A stretch of 64,000 nt of DNA from Burkholderiaceae bacterium (GTDB taxonomy: Bacteria > Pseudomonadota > Gammaproteobacteria > Burkholderiales > Burkholderiaceae_E). Numbering within the stretch: position 1 is the stretch's first letter; each line of letters opens with the position of its first letter. The translations under genes were made by a program, and so were the position numbers. The stretch covers positions 1 to 64,000 of the forward strand of contig JADJVQ010000020.1 of NCBI GenBank assembly GCA_016710525.1. The letters are read 5' to 3'. The notes under the pieces were generated by a model. That model was not told where the DNA came from, did no database searches, and worked only from the letters and a program-made list of their open reading frames with translations. Shown in pieces: positions 1 through 8,529 of this stretch.

Positions 1-33
1 ACCCAGAACACACGACCGATCGGAGACACGCGA

Positions 34-1029
34 ATGACCCTTTCCATGACCCGCCGCAAACTCATCGCGGCACTGCCGGCCGCCGCTGGCGCCACGCTCG
101 TGCCGTTCGGCAAGGCCAGCGCCCAGGCGGGCGCCTGGCCCAGCAAGACCGTGCGCATCCTGGTGGCCTTCGCGCCCGGCGGCCTGACCGACGCCTACGC
201 GCGCCTGTATGCCGAGCAGTTCACCGCGCGCTACGGCGTGACCGCGGTGGTCGAGAACCGGCCGGGTGCCGGCGGCAACATCGCCATCGAGGCACTGGTG
301 AAGTCGCCGGCCGACGGCCACACGCTGCTGTTCAGCACGACCGGCGCCGTCTGGCAGAACCGGGTGCTCTACCGCAAGCTGCCCTTCGATCTGGCCAAGG
401 ACATCACGCCGGTGGTCATCTATCCGTCCGGCGGGCTGGTGATGGCCGTGTCCGAGAAGGTGCCGGCGCGCAACTATGCGGAGTTCGTCGAGTGGGCGCG
501 CAAGAACCCCGTGGTGATGGGCTCGTACTCGCCGGCATCGTTCCCGCACATGATGGCCGAGCAGATGAACAAGGACCACGGCCTGAAGATCGAGACCGTG
601 CACTACAAGGGCGAATCGCCGATGTGGCTGGACATGGCTTCCGGCGCGACCCAGGTGGCGGTCGGCAGCTACCAGGCCTATGCCACGGTGCAGGCGCGCG
701 GGGTTCGGGCGATCGGCGTCACCAACCAATTGCGCATCCCGAAGCTGCCCGACGTGCCGACCCTGGTCGAACAAGGCAACAAGAGCGAACTGGTCAACCT
801 GGTGGGTGGCCTGCCCATGACCGCACCTGCCGGCACTCCGGAAGACATCCTGCGCAAGCTGGCGGCGGTGGCGGTCGATGGCACCGACGCGCCCAAGTAC
901 AAGGCGCTGCGCGACTCCTTTGCGATCGCCGACAAGGTGGTGGGCCTGGAAGAAACACGCCGCATCTGGCGCGAGGTCGCGCCGAAGTGGATCAGCCAGG
1001 CCGAGGCGCTGGGCGTCAAGCTCGACTAG
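34..1029 (+). CDS. Bug/TctC-family periplasmic substrate-binding protein
   Basis: Periplasmic binding protein of the tripartite tricarboxylate transporter (TTT) family, 331 aa, the usual Bug length. Residues 1-31 form an export signal with an Arg-Arg pair (TRRKLI) and an Ala-rich core ending ASAQA. The mature part opens with the family pattern PSKTVRILVAFAPGG, followed by VVENRPGAGG and the late motif LPDVPTL. The start at 34 has GGAGA 8 nt upstream; ATG 46 is an alternative. The ligand cannot be read from sequence; Bug proteins bind carboxylates and related small acids. No tctA/tctB partner is adjacent. The gene converges on the LeuD-like gene across a GC-rich hairpin. Confidence 0.93.
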   Translation: MTLSMTRRKLIAALPAAAGATLVPFGKASAQAGAWPSKTVRILVAFAPGGLTDAYARLYAEQFTARYGVTAVVENRPGAGGNIAIEALVKSPADGHTLLFSTTGAVWQNRVLYRKLPFDLAKDITPVVIYPSGGLVMAVSEKVPARNYAEFVEWARKNPVVMGSYSPASFPHMMAEQMNKDHGLKIETVHYKGESPMWLDMASGATQVAVGSYQAYATVQARGVRAIGVTNQLRIPKLPDVPTLVEQGNKSELVNLVGGLPMTAPAGTPEDILRKLAAVAVDGTDAPKYKALRDSFAIADKVVGLEETRRIWREVAPKWISQAEALGVKLD

Positions 1030-1036
1030 TCGCGAT

Positions 1037-1062
1037 GGCCGCCCGCGCCAGGGCGGGCGGCC
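1037..1062. terminator. Perfect hairpin between convergent genes
   Basis: GGCCGCCCGC and GCGGGCGGCC form a perfect 10-bp stem around a GCCAGG loop. It lies just after the Bug stop codon and just before the end of the converging LeuD-like gene. There is no T tract, so it may act as a bidirectional attenuator or mRNA-stabilising end rather than a classical intrinsic terminator. Confidence 0.55.
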
Positions 1063-1077
1063 AGCCGCCGGATCGGC

Positions 1078-1680
1078 TCACAGCCAGTCCATCTCCCGAC
1101 GCAGGCCGGCCTCGAAGCGGACGATGTCGGCCTCGTACCCCAAGGTCAGGCTGACCTCGTCCACGCCCTTGAGCAGGCAGTCCTTGCGGAAAGAGTCGAT
1201 CTCGAACCCATCGGAGCTGCCATCGGGCCCGGTGACCGTCTGGTGCTCCAGATCGACGGTCAGTTCGCTGCCCGGCCTGGCGCGCAGCGCGGCTCGCAGT
1301 GCCTCGACCCGCTCGGCAGGCAGCCGGATCGGGAGCACGCCGTTCTGGAAGCAGTTGTTGAAGAAGATGTCGCCGAAGCTGGGCGCGATGAACGCCCGGT
1401 AACCGTTGTCGACCATCACGCTGACCGCGTTCTCGCGCGACGAGCCGCAGGCGAAGTTGCGGTCGGCCACGATGATCTTCGCCTGCGCGTAGGCCGGCTG
1501 ATTGAGCACGAAGTCGGGTCGTGGCGCGCCTGCGCTGTCGTAGCGCAGGTCGTGAAACATCGCGCCGACCTGCTGCGCGCGCGGGCGGCCCAGGAAACGT
1601 GCCGGGATGATCTGGTCGGTGTCGACATTGGCCTGGTCGATCGGGACTGCGGCCGCCGTCAGGGTGGTGAAGGGTTCCAT
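1078..1680 (-). CDS. LeuD-like aconitase-family dehydratase small subunit
   Basis: Swivel-domain small subunit of a two-part aconitase-type hydro-lyase, 200 aa. Family signatures are DTDQIIPARFL near the N-terminus and FACGSSRENA followed by IAPSFGDIFFNN. Compared with E. coli LeuD, the substrate loop after FL reads GRPRAQQVGAMF instead of the RTGFG-type loop, so specificity may not be isopropylmalate. It starts 10 bp after the LeuC-like stop with AAAGGA upstream, so the pair is translated from one mRNA. No leuB is present. The assignment to the LeuD fold is firm; the substrate is open (isopropylmalate, citraconate or a dimethylmaleate-like acid). Confidence 0.9.
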   Translation of the reverse strand: MEPFTTLTAAAVPIDQANVDTDQIIPARFLGRPRAQQVGAMFHDLRYDSAGAPRPDFVLNQPAYAQAKIIVADRNFACGSSRENAVSVMVDNGYRAFIAPSFGDIFFNNCFQNGVLPIRLPAERVEALRAALRARPGSELTVDLEHQTVTGPDGSSDGFEIDSFRKDCLLKGVDEVSLTLGYEADIVRFEAGLRREMDWL

Positions 1681-1690
1681 GGATGTCCTT

Positions 1691-3094
1691 TCAGGCCAGC
1701 AGGCGGCGCACGTCGGTGAACCGGCCGGTGACGGCAGCGGCGGCGGCCATGGCGGGGCTGACCAGATGGGTGCGCACCCCGCGGCCCTGGCGGCCGACGA
1801 AGTTGCGGTTCGAGGTCGAGGCGATGCGCTGGCCGGGCAGGCCGGTGTCGCCGTTCATGCCCACGCACATCGAGCAGCCCGGCTCTCGCCATTCGAAGCC
1901 GGCCTCGCGAAAGACCTTGTCCAGGCCTTCGGCCTCGGCCTGGCGCTTGACCAGTCCCGAACCCGCCACCACCCAGCTCGGCACCACCGCCTTGCGGCCG
2001 CGCACCACGCGGGCGGCCGAGCGCAGATCCTCGATGCGGCTGTTGGTGCAGGAGCCGATGAAGACCCGGTCCACCGCGACCTGGTCCATCGGGGTGCCGG
2101 GCTTGAGGTCCATATAGGCCAGCGAGCCGATCATGGCGTCGCGTTTGGTGGCGTCGGGTGCGCTGGCGGGGTCCGGCACACGATCCAGGATCGACACCGC
2201 GTCCTCGGGGCTGGTGCCCCAGGTGAGCATCGGGGCGATCTGCGCCGCATCGAGGCTGACCTCGCGGTCGAAGCGGCAGGCGGCATCGCTGGGCAGGGTG
2301 CGCCAATAGGCCAGCGCGCGATCCCAGGCCGCACCGGCCGGGGCCAGCGGCCGTCCGTGCAGATACGCGTAGGTGGTGTCATCGGGCGCGACCATGCCGG
2401 CGCGCGCGCCCGCTTCGATCGACATGTTGCACACCGTGAGGCGGCCCTCGATCGACAGGGCCCGGATGGTGCTGCCGGCGTATTCGATCACATGGCCCAC
2501 GCCGCCGGCCGCGCCAATGCGCGCGATGATGGCGAGGATCACATCCTTGGCGCCCACGCCGGGGCCCAGCGTGCCGTCGACGTTCACCCGCATCGATCGC
2601 GGTTTGCGCTGCCAAAGGCACTGAGTGGCCATGACGTGCGTGACCTCGGAGGAGCCGATGCCGAAGGCGAGCGCGCCGAGCGCGCCATGGGTGGCCGTGT
2701 GGGAGTCGCCGCAGACCAGCGTGACGCCGGGCTGGGTGATGCCTTGTTCCGGACCCACCACGTGCGCGATGCCCTGGCGCTCATCGCCGAGGTAGAACAG
2801 CGTGACTCCGCTTGCCTTGGTGTTCTCCTGGATCTGCTCGACGAGGCGGCGATGCTGGGGGTCGGGAATGTCGGCGGTGGTTTTTCCGGCCGTCGAGTTG
2901 TAGTGGTCCGGCGTGGCGAAGGCCAGGTCGGGGCGGCGCACGGTCTGGCCGCGCTGGCGCAGCCGGGCGAAGCCCGCCGCCGATCCGTCGTGCATCAGGT
3001 GCCGGTCGACATACAGCAGGTGGTAACCGTCGCCGCGATCGACGACCACATGCCGTTGCCAGATCTTGTCGAACAGGGTTCTTGCGTCACTCAT
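1691..3094 (-). CDS. LeuC-like aconitase-family dehydratase large subunit
   Basis: Large [4Fe-4S] subunit of an aconitase-type hydro-lyase, 467 aa, the same size as LeuC. The three cluster cysteines are at about C349 (GSCTNSRIEDL), C407 and C410 (GCSMC), which closely matches their positions in E. coli LeuC. CGDSHTATHGALGA is the conserved active-site segment. AGGAGG sits upstream of the ATG and the gene follows the lyase stop by 21 bp. Together with the LeuD-like subunit it should hydrate or dehydrate a C5-C7 dicarboxylate. Its place behind an isocitrate-lyase-family enzyme, with no other leucine genes, suggests a catabolic paralogue rather than leucine synthesis. Confidence 0.9.
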   Translation of the reverse strand: MSDARTLFDKIWQRHVVVDRGDGYHLLYVDRHLMHDGSAAGFARLRQRGQTVRRPDLAFATPDHYNSTAGKTTADIPDPQHRRLVEQIQENTKASGVTLFYLGDERQGIAHVVGPEQGITQPGVTLVCGDSHTATHGALGALAFGIGSSEVTHVMATQCLWQRKPRSMRVNVDGTLGPGVGAKDVILAIIARIGAAGGVGHVIEYAGSTIRALSIEGRLTVCNMSIEAGARAGMVAPDDTTYAYLHGRPLAPAGAAWDRALAYWRTLPSDAACRFDREVSLDAAQIAPMLTWGTSPEDAVSILDRVPDPASAPDATKRDAMIGSLAYMDLKPGTPMDQVAVDRVFIGSCTNSRIEDLRSAARVVRGRKAVVPSWVVAGSGLVKRQAEAEGLDKVFREAGFEWREPGCSMCVGMNGDTGLPGQRIASTSNRNFVGRQGRGVRTHLVSPAMAAAAAVTGRFTDVRRLLA

Positions 3095-3115
3095 CGGTCA
3101 TTCCTCCTGGTGCCA

Positions 3116-4012
3116 CTACTTGGCCGTGACCGCCGGCGCGACCGGGTCGGTCAGCGGATCGCGGAACGCCGTGCGTCGGGCATCCCAGTCGGCCGCGCCG
3201 AACCGCGCGAAGGTCTTGGCCGGCGACGAGTCGCCCTTGGGCGGCGGGTACTTGCCCATGCGCTTCACGTCTTCGAGCAGCTGGTCGCACACCGAGATGA
3301 TGCCGCCCAGCAGCAGCCCCGGCAGGATCGCGATCTTGTAGCCCATGGCCTGGGCATCGGCCAGCACGATGTCGGGCGTCTTGCCGCCGCGCACGACGTT
3401 GAGCAGGCAGGCGCCATTGACCCGCTGGGGCACCAGCGCGATTTCTTCCATCGTCTGCGGCGCCTCGACGAAGGCCACATCGGCACCGTTGGCCAGCGCG
3501 AGATTGGCGCGCATGATCGCCTCGTCCAGACCGAGCATCGCCCGGGAATCGGTGCGCGCGATGATGCAGAAGTCGCGTGTACGCCGGGCCGCGGCGGCGG
3601 CGCGGATCTTGGCGATGTAGTCCTCGCGGCTGACCACTTCCTTGTTGTCGAGATGGCCGCATTTCTTCGGGAATGCCTGGTCCTCGATGTGGATTGCCGC
3701 CACGCCGGCCCGTTCGAATTCCTGGACGGTACGAAACACGTTCAGCTCGTTGCCGTAGCCGGTGTCGGCGTCGCTGATCAGCGGGATCGAGATCGAGTTC
3801 ACGATCCGGGTGGCGTTGGCCACCATTTCGGTCATCGTGAGCAGTCCGTAGTCCGGGTAGCCCAAGGTGGCCGAGGTGCCGGCGCCGGTCATGTAGGCGG
3901 CCGGGAATCCGGCCCGGTCGATCGCGCGGCCGGTGATGCCGTCGATGGCCCCCGGGGCGATGACCATCTTGCCGCTGGCCAGCAGCGATCGGAATTGGGC
4001 GGCTTGTGACAT
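3116..4012 (-). CDS. Isocitrate lyase/PEP mutase superfamily C-C lyase
   Basis: 298-aa TIM-barrel enzyme of the ICL/PEP-mutase superfamily, whose members include 2-methylisocitrate lyase, 2,3-dimethylmalate lyase, oxaloacetate decarboxylase and carboxyphosphonoenolpyruvate mutase. The Mg-binding motif DADTGYG is at 81-87 and the catalytic-loop signature KKCGH at 116-120, with the Cys that lyases need. The start MSQAAQ was chosen because AAGGA lies 7 nt upstream; the open frame extends about 70 codons further but that part is low-quality sequence. It is the first gene of an operon with LeuC/LeuD-like subunits, so a hydratase-then-lyase route splitting a branched dicarboxylate is a reasonable inference. 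Confidence 0.88.
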   Translation of the reverse strand: MSQAAQFRSLLASGKMVIAPGAIDGITGRAIDRAGFPAAYMTGAGTSATLGYPDYGLLTMTEMVANATRIVNSISIPLISDADTGYGNELNVFRTVQEFERAGVAAIHIEDQAFPKKCGHLDNKEVVSREDYIAKIRAAAAARRTRDFCIIARTDSRAMLGLDEAIMRANLALANGADVAFVEAPQTMEEIALVPQRVNGACLLNVVRGGKTPDIVLADAQAMGYKIAILPGLLLGGIISVCDQLLEDVKRMGKYPPPKGDSSPAKTFARFGAADWDARRTAFRDPLTDPVAPAVTAK

Positions 4013-4341
4013 GTCTGGTTCCTTGGAGGCGGTGGTGGCGGATGCCAGGGGCAGTGGCGGCGGGGCGGCGCGAGAGGCGAATGGATGGCCGATGGTCTGA
4101 GGTTTCATCGACGGCCTGCTTCGGGTGAAGGTCGAGGCCAGCGGCGGGCGGACCCCGCGCCTGGCGATCGAGGCGATGGTAGAGGAGGGTGGCCCGGCCT
4201 TGTCAATCGCGGCGCCCAGCAATTGGAGTCCGGACCGCGCGGGGCGCCGGCCCGGGCAGGCGACGGTTCGAGAACCGACATTGCGAACGGGTCTGCCGGG
4301 TGGGGCGCGATATAGTCGATGTGCCGACGAAGGAGCCCACC
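4013..4341. other. Divergent intergenic region
   Basis: About 330 bp between the divergent lyase operon and the amidohydrolase, with no convincing gene. It must hold both promoters. One palindrome is visible, CGGTTC-GA-GAACCG at 4264-4277, about 65 bp before the amidohydrolase start. It could be a regulator site, but no regulator gene is next to it. Confidence 0.4.
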
Positions 4342-5454
4342 TTGACCTATCCGATCATCTCCGCCGATTCGCACATCACCGAAGCGCCCGACACGTACCT
4401 GGCGAATATCGACCGGGCCTGGCGCGACAAGGCGCCGCGCATCGTCTCGACCGACAAGGGCGACGTGTTCCAGATCGACGGCATGGCCAAGCCCATCCAC
4501 CTCGGGCTGGTGGCGGCCGCGGGCAAGCCGCCCGAGTCGATCACGACCACCGGCGCCCGGTTCAGCGACCTGCACCGGGGCGGCTGGGATCCCGACGCGC
4601 GCATGGCCGACCAGGTGCGCGACGGAGTGGCCGCCGAGATCATCTACCCCACGGTGGGCATGCTGCTGTGCAACCACCCCAGCTACGACTACCAGAAGGC
4701 CTGCTTCGACGCCTACAACCGCTGGATCGCGGCGTACTGCGATCGCCACCCTGCGCGCCTGCTGGGGTGCGGGCAGTCAGCCGGCCGTTCGCCGGCCGAA
4801 ATGATCGAGGACTTCAAGGCGATCAAGGCGCTGGGTCTGCGCGGCGTGATGATGCCGGGCAATCCGGCGCTCGAGGATTACGACTCCAGAATTTATGACC
4901 CGGTGTGGGAAGCGGCCATCGATCTCGGCCTGCCGCTGTCGTTCCACATCCTCACCACGCGCGATACGGCCCCCACCCGCGGACCGCGCATCAACGGCTT
5001 CCTGTCGATCATCCGCGGCAATCAGGACATCATGGGCACCCTGATCTTCGGTGGCGTGTTCCAGCGTCATCCGTCGCTGCGCGTGGTGTGTGTCGAAGCC
5101 GACGCGGGCTGGGTGCCGCATTACCTGTACCGGATGGATCACGCCTACAAGCGCCACCACAACTGGCTCGCGCCGGGCGTGAAGCTCGAGCGCCTGCCCA
5201 GCGAGTACTTCATGGAACACATCTACACCACCTTCCAGGACGACTGGGTGGCGTTCCGATCGGTGGACCAGATGAACTGGCGCCGACTGATGTGGGCCAA
5301 CGATTTTCCGCACTCGGACTCGACCTGGCCGTGGTCCCAGCAGATGCTGGCCGAGCAGGCGGGGGCATTGAAGCCCGAACAGCGCCAGGGCATCTTGTGC
5401 GGCAATGTCGCCGATCTCTACAAGATCGACCTGGCCACGCTGCAAGCGGCGTAG
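4342..5454 (+). CDS. Amidohydrolase-2 family metal-dependent hydrolase/decarboxylase
   Basis: 370-aa member of the ACMSD/gamma-resorcylate decarboxylase-like amidohydrolase family (COG2159). It begins with the metal-site segment ISADSHITE, has the barrel His in PLSFHILTTRD, and ends with the characteristic WANDFPHSDSTWPWS block carrying the conserved Asp. The start is the TTG at 4342, because AAGGAG sits exactly 6 nt upstream and no ATG is in frame nearby; GTG 4321 is the alternative. The next gene follows after 2 bp, so the two are co-transcribed. Likely a hydrolase or decarboxylase of a carboxylated intermediate; substrate unknown. Confidence 0.87.
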   Translation: MTYPIISADSHITEAPDTYLANIDRAWRDKAPRIVSTDKGDVFQIDGMAKPIHLGLVAAAGKPPESITTTGARFSDLHRGGWDPDARMADQVRDGVAAEIIYPTVGMLLCNHPSYDYQKACFDAYNRWIAAYCDRHPARLLGCGQSAGRSPAEMIEDFKAIKALGLRGVMMPGNPALEDYDSRIYDPVWEAAIDLGLPLSFHILTTRDTAPTRGPRINGFLSIIRGNQDIMGTLIFGGVFQRHPSLRVVCVEADAGWVPHYLYRMDHAYKRHHNWLAPGVKLERLPSEYFMEHIYTTFQDDWVAFRSVDQMNWRRLMWANDFPHSDSTWPWSQQMLAEQAGALKPEQRQGILCGNVADLYKIDLATLQAA

Positions 5455-5456
5455 TC

Positions 5457-6236
5457 ATGGCGGTGCTGCTGCACGTCACCGACCTGCATCTCACCGGCGA
5501 CGGGTCGCAACCGTACGGGCTGTGCCCCCGCGAGCGGCTCGAACGATTCGTGGCGCGGGTCAACGACGAATTCGCCTACGCCGACGCGGTGGTCTGCACC
5601 GGCGACCTGACGCATGCCGCGCAGCCGGCTTCGTACGACGAACTGCAGGCCTGCATCGCCCGCTCGAGCGTGCCCTGGCAGATCACCATCGGCAACCATG
5701 ATTCGCGGCCGATGTTTCTAGAGCGATTCGCCGCCCACGGGCAGGGCGGCTTTGCGCAGTCGTATCTAAAATTGGCCGGTGTCGACCTTTGCCTGCTCGA
5801 CACCCACCTGGAAGATTCGTCCGGCGGCACGATCTGCGAGGCGCGGCTGGCCTGGCTGAATGAGCGTCTGGCCGATGCCACCCAGCCGGTGGCATTGTTC
5901 ATGCACCACCATCCCAGTCCGCTGGGCATTCGCGCGGTCGATGCCATCGCGCTGCAGCGCGCCGACGAACTCGCCGCCGTTCTGGCCCCGCATCGCCACA
6001 GGCTGCTGTTCATCGGGCACGGACACACCCACCGCACCAGCTTCGGCCAATGGCAGGGCATTCCCGTCATCGGGCAGCGCAGCCTGGTGCATCAGGCCTC
6101 GCTGGGGCTTCGTCGAAGCGTCCGTCTGGTCACCGGCACACCGGCGTTCTCGGTCATCGAGATCGACGCCGGGGCATTCCGGGTCCACCACGAAGACCTC
6201 GACCTCGGTCCCGTGCTGGAGCGTGCGGCGCACTGA
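5457..6236 (+). CDS. CpdA-like class III metallophosphoesterase
   Basis: 259-aa calcineurin-fold phosphoesterase, the length of 3',5'-cyclic-AMP phosphodiesterase CpdA. All dimetal motifs are present in order: D9-L-H11, GDLTH, GNHD, the His of MHHHP, and GHGHTH. It starts 2 bp after the amidohydrolase stop and is translationally linked to it. Family members hydrolyse cyclic nucleotides or other phosphodiesters in the cytoplasm. cAMP hydrolysis is possible, but a phosphodiester in the same pathway as the amidohydrolase cannot be excluded. Confidence 0.87.
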   Translation: MAVLLHVTDLHLTGDGSQPYGLCPRERLERFVARVNDEFAYADAVVCTGDLTHAAQPASYDELQACIARSSVPWQITIGNHDSRPMFLERFAAHGQGGFAQSYLKLAGVDLCLLDTHLEDSSGGTICEARLAWLNERLADATQPVALFMHHHPSPLGIRAVDAIALQRADELAAVLAPHRHRLLFIGHGHTHRTSFGQWQGIPVIGQRSLVHQASLGLRRSVRLVTGTPAFSVIEIDAGAFRVHHEDLDLGPVLERAAH

Positions 6237-6248
6237 TTCCGCGCGGCT

Positions 6249-7253
6249 TCAGCTGTCGAGCCGGATGTTCGCCTTGCGGATGATGTCGCCCCACTTGACC
6301 AGGTCGGCCTGCATCTGATCGCCGATCTGTGCCGGGGTCCAGGCGCCAACCTCCTCGAGGCCTACCTTGCGCAGGGTGGCCGACACTTCCGGGTCTTCGA
6401 TGGTCGACTTGTAAGCGGCGCGCAGTTTCTCGAGTATCGCCGGCGGCACGCCTGCTGGCGCAACGAAGCAGCTCCAGGGCTTTTCATCGAAACCCGCCAG
6501 CCCCTGTTCGGCGATGGCAGGCACGTCGGGCAGTGCGGACGAGCGCTTGGCACTGGACACACCCAAGGGTCGCAGGCGTCCGGTGGCGATGTGCTGCAGC
6601 ACCGGAGTGATGGTGGAAACCGCGAGGTCGACCTGTCCGCCGACCAGGTCGGCCACATATTGAACCGCGCCCTTGTAGGGCACATGGGTCAATGAAATAC
6701 CGGCCCTGTTGCTGAAGAACTCTCCGATCAGGTGATGGGGCGAGCCGACGCCGGCGCTGGCGATGGTGACCTTTCCCGGGTTGGCCTTGGCATGCGCGAT
6801 GAGTTCCGGGATGTTGCGCACAGGCAGGTTGGGGTTGGCGATCAGCAGCATCGGACCGACGCCCAGCAGACCGACCGGTGTGAACGACTTGATCGGGTCA
6901 TAGTTGATCTTGCGCATGTTCGGCACATAGGCGAAGGCCGTGCTGTCGATCATGAAGATCGTATAGCCGTCGGCGGGCGACCGTGCGGCCGCATCGGCAC
7001 CGATGGTCGTGCTGCCGCCGGGTTTGTAGTCGAAGACCACCGGCTGCCCCAGCACCTTTTCAAGCTTGGCCGCCACGGTACGGCCCCAGGCATCGGCGCC
7101 GCCGCCGGCCGGGTAAGGGATGATCATCTTCACCGGCTTGTCGGGATAGGCTTGCGCGCTGGCGCCCCCGTGAAAGCCGCCGATGGTGAAGCTGGCGCCA
7201 GCCAGCTTGAGCAGGTCGCGTCGCGTCAGTGAGCTGCGTTCCGGATGATTCAT
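6249..7253 (-). CDS. Bug/TctC-family periplasmic substrate-binding protein
   Basis: 334-aa Bug protein with a twin-arginine signal (TRRDLLKLAG, residues 10-19) cleaved near GASAQA. The body shows PDKPVKMIIPYPAGGGADAW, the DYKPGGST ligand loop, HVPYKGAVQYV and LPDVPAIAEQG. It is the last gene of a minus-strand operon and is clearly similar to the Bug protein two genes upstream (8530-9513): both share GGGADxW, VFDYKPG and DEKPWS-type segments. They look like tandem paralogues that have diverged, so one operon carries two receptors for perhaps related acids. Confidence 0.93.
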   Translation of the reverse strand: MNHPERSSLTRRDLLKLAGASFTIGGFHGGASAQAYPDKPVKMIIPYPAGGGADAWGRTVAAKLEKVLGQPVVFDYKPGGSTTIGADAAARSPADGYTIFMIDSTAFAYVPNMRKINYDPIKSFTPVGLLGVGPMLLIANPNLPVRNIPELIAHAKANPGKVTIASAGVGSPHHLIGEFFSNRAGISLTHVPYKGAVQYVADLVGGQVDLAVSTITPVLQHIATGRLRPLGVSSAKRSSALPDVPAIAEQGLAGFDEKPWSCFVAPAGVPPAILEKLRAAYKSTIEDPEVSATLRKVGLEEVGAWTPAQIGDQMQADLVKWGDIIRKANIRLDS

Positions 7254-7327
7254 GATGGTGGTCTCCGCGGTCGGTTCTTATCAATGTTCGAGCACCAGCG
7301 CGAGGGCCGCCGGGGTCGGGTGAAAAC

Positions 7328-8521
7328 TCAGAGCACGCCGTCGCGCCGCAGCGCGGCGATCTCGTCGGCCGAGTATCCCAGTTCGGCCAGCACGTCATCG
7401 GTGTCGGCACCGACGGGCGCCAGTGAACGCTCCAGTCGTCCCGGCGTGCGCGACAAGGTCGCCGTGGGCGCCAGCACACGGACTTCGCCGCGGGTATCGT
7501 GGGTGACCGTGGCCGCCATGCGGCCATGGATGACCTGCGGGTCGCTGAAGACCTGATCCATGGTGTAGATCGGGCCGCAGGGCACTCCGGCGGCGTTGAG
7601 CCGTTCGATCCAGTCGGCACTGGTACGCGTCTTGAACACCTCGCCCAGGATCGCGTTGAGCGCCACGCGGTTGCGCGAACGGTCGGCACTCTTGCCGAAG
7701 CGCGAATCGCCCGCCAGTTCGGGCCTGGCGATCACGTCACACAACTTCAGCCACATCGCCTCGCCGCCGGCGCCCAGGTTCACATGGCCGTCGCTCGTCG
7801 CGTAGGCGGAGGTCGGCATGCCGGTGGGATGGTCGTTGCCGACCTGTGGCGGCACTTCGCCATCGACCAGGAAGCGTGCCGCCTGGAAATCCATCAGCCC
7901 CAGACCCGACTGCAGCAGCGAGGACTGCACCCACTGGCCCCGTCCGCTGCGCTGGCGTTCGTGCAGCGCCGTCATCACGCCCAGCGCCGCATAGAGGCCG
8001 GTGGCCACGTCGATGACCGCGGCGCCCACGCGCATCGGGCCTTCGCCCGGCTTTCCGGTGACCGACATCATTCCGGACATGCCCTGCGCAATCTGGTCGA
8101 AGCCCGGCCGTTCGCGGTACGGACCGTCCTGGCCAAAGCCCGAGATGCTGGCCAGGATGATGCGCGGGTTGATCGCTGCCAGGCTGTCGTAGTCGATGCC
8201 CAGGCGCTCCTTCACATCGGGCCGGTAGTTCTCGACCAGCACGTCGGCCGAGCGCACCAGCCGATGCAGCACCTCCTTGGCGCCGGGCGCTTTCAGGTCG
8301 AGCGTGATCTGGCGCTTGTTGCGGTGCAGGTTGAGCATGTCGGCGCCGTCGCGCGCGCCGGTCATCATCTCGGTGCGCCCCGACTGCGGAGGCGGCTCGA
8401 TCCGGATCACATCGGCGCCAAAATCGGCGAACTGCTTGACGCAGGTGGGACCCGAGCGCACCTGCGCCAGGTCGATGATGCGAAGGCCTTCGAAAGCGCC
8501 CCCAGGGGTGGGTCTGAACAT
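7328..8521 (-). CDS. CaiB/BaiF family III CoA-transferase
   Basis: 397-aa class III CoA-transferase, which moves CoA between an acyl-CoA donor and a free acid through an aspartyl-CoA anhydride. The N-terminal block LRIIDLAQVRSGP, the segment ENYRPDVKERLG and the catalytic Asp at about 171 (IDVATGLYAA) are all present. The start ATG 8521 has TGAGG upstream and lies 8 bp behind the Bug stop. In this operon it should activate the acid imported with the Bug receptors to its CoA thioester, feeding the crotonase encoded first in the operon. Confidence 0.92.
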   Translation of the reverse strand: MFRPTPGGAFEGLRIIDLAQVRSGPTCVKQFADFGADVIRIEPPPQSGRTEMMTGARDGADMLNLHRNKRQITLDLKAPGAKEVLHRLVRSADVLVENYRPDVKERLGIDYDSLAAINPRIILASISGFGQDGPYRERPGFDQIAQGMSGMMSVTGKPGEGPMRVGAAVIDVATGLYAALGVMTALHERQRSGRGQWVQSSLLQSGLGLMDFQAARFLVDGEVPPQVGNDHPTGMPTSAYATSDGHVNLGAGGEAMWLKLCDVIARPELAGDSRFGKSADRSRNRVALNAILGEVFKTRTSADWIERLNAAGVPCGPIYTMDQVFSDPQVIHGRMAATVTHDTRGEVRVLAPTATLSRTPGRLERSLAPVGADTDDVLAELGYSADEIAALRRDGVL

Positions 8522-8529
8522 CGGAAACC

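Noticed and set aside
1078..3094. Calling these the leucine-pathway leuC and leuD
   Set aside because: No leuB or leuA is present, the operon begins with a C-C lyase, and the LeuD substrate loop differs. The symbols were therefore withheld.
1607..4009. An 800-codon open frame on the plus strand opposite the lyase/LeuC/LeuD genes
   Set aside because: It is antisense to three recognisable enzymes, rich in His/Arg/Gly/Ala as expected for a GC-rich shadow frame, and matches no family.
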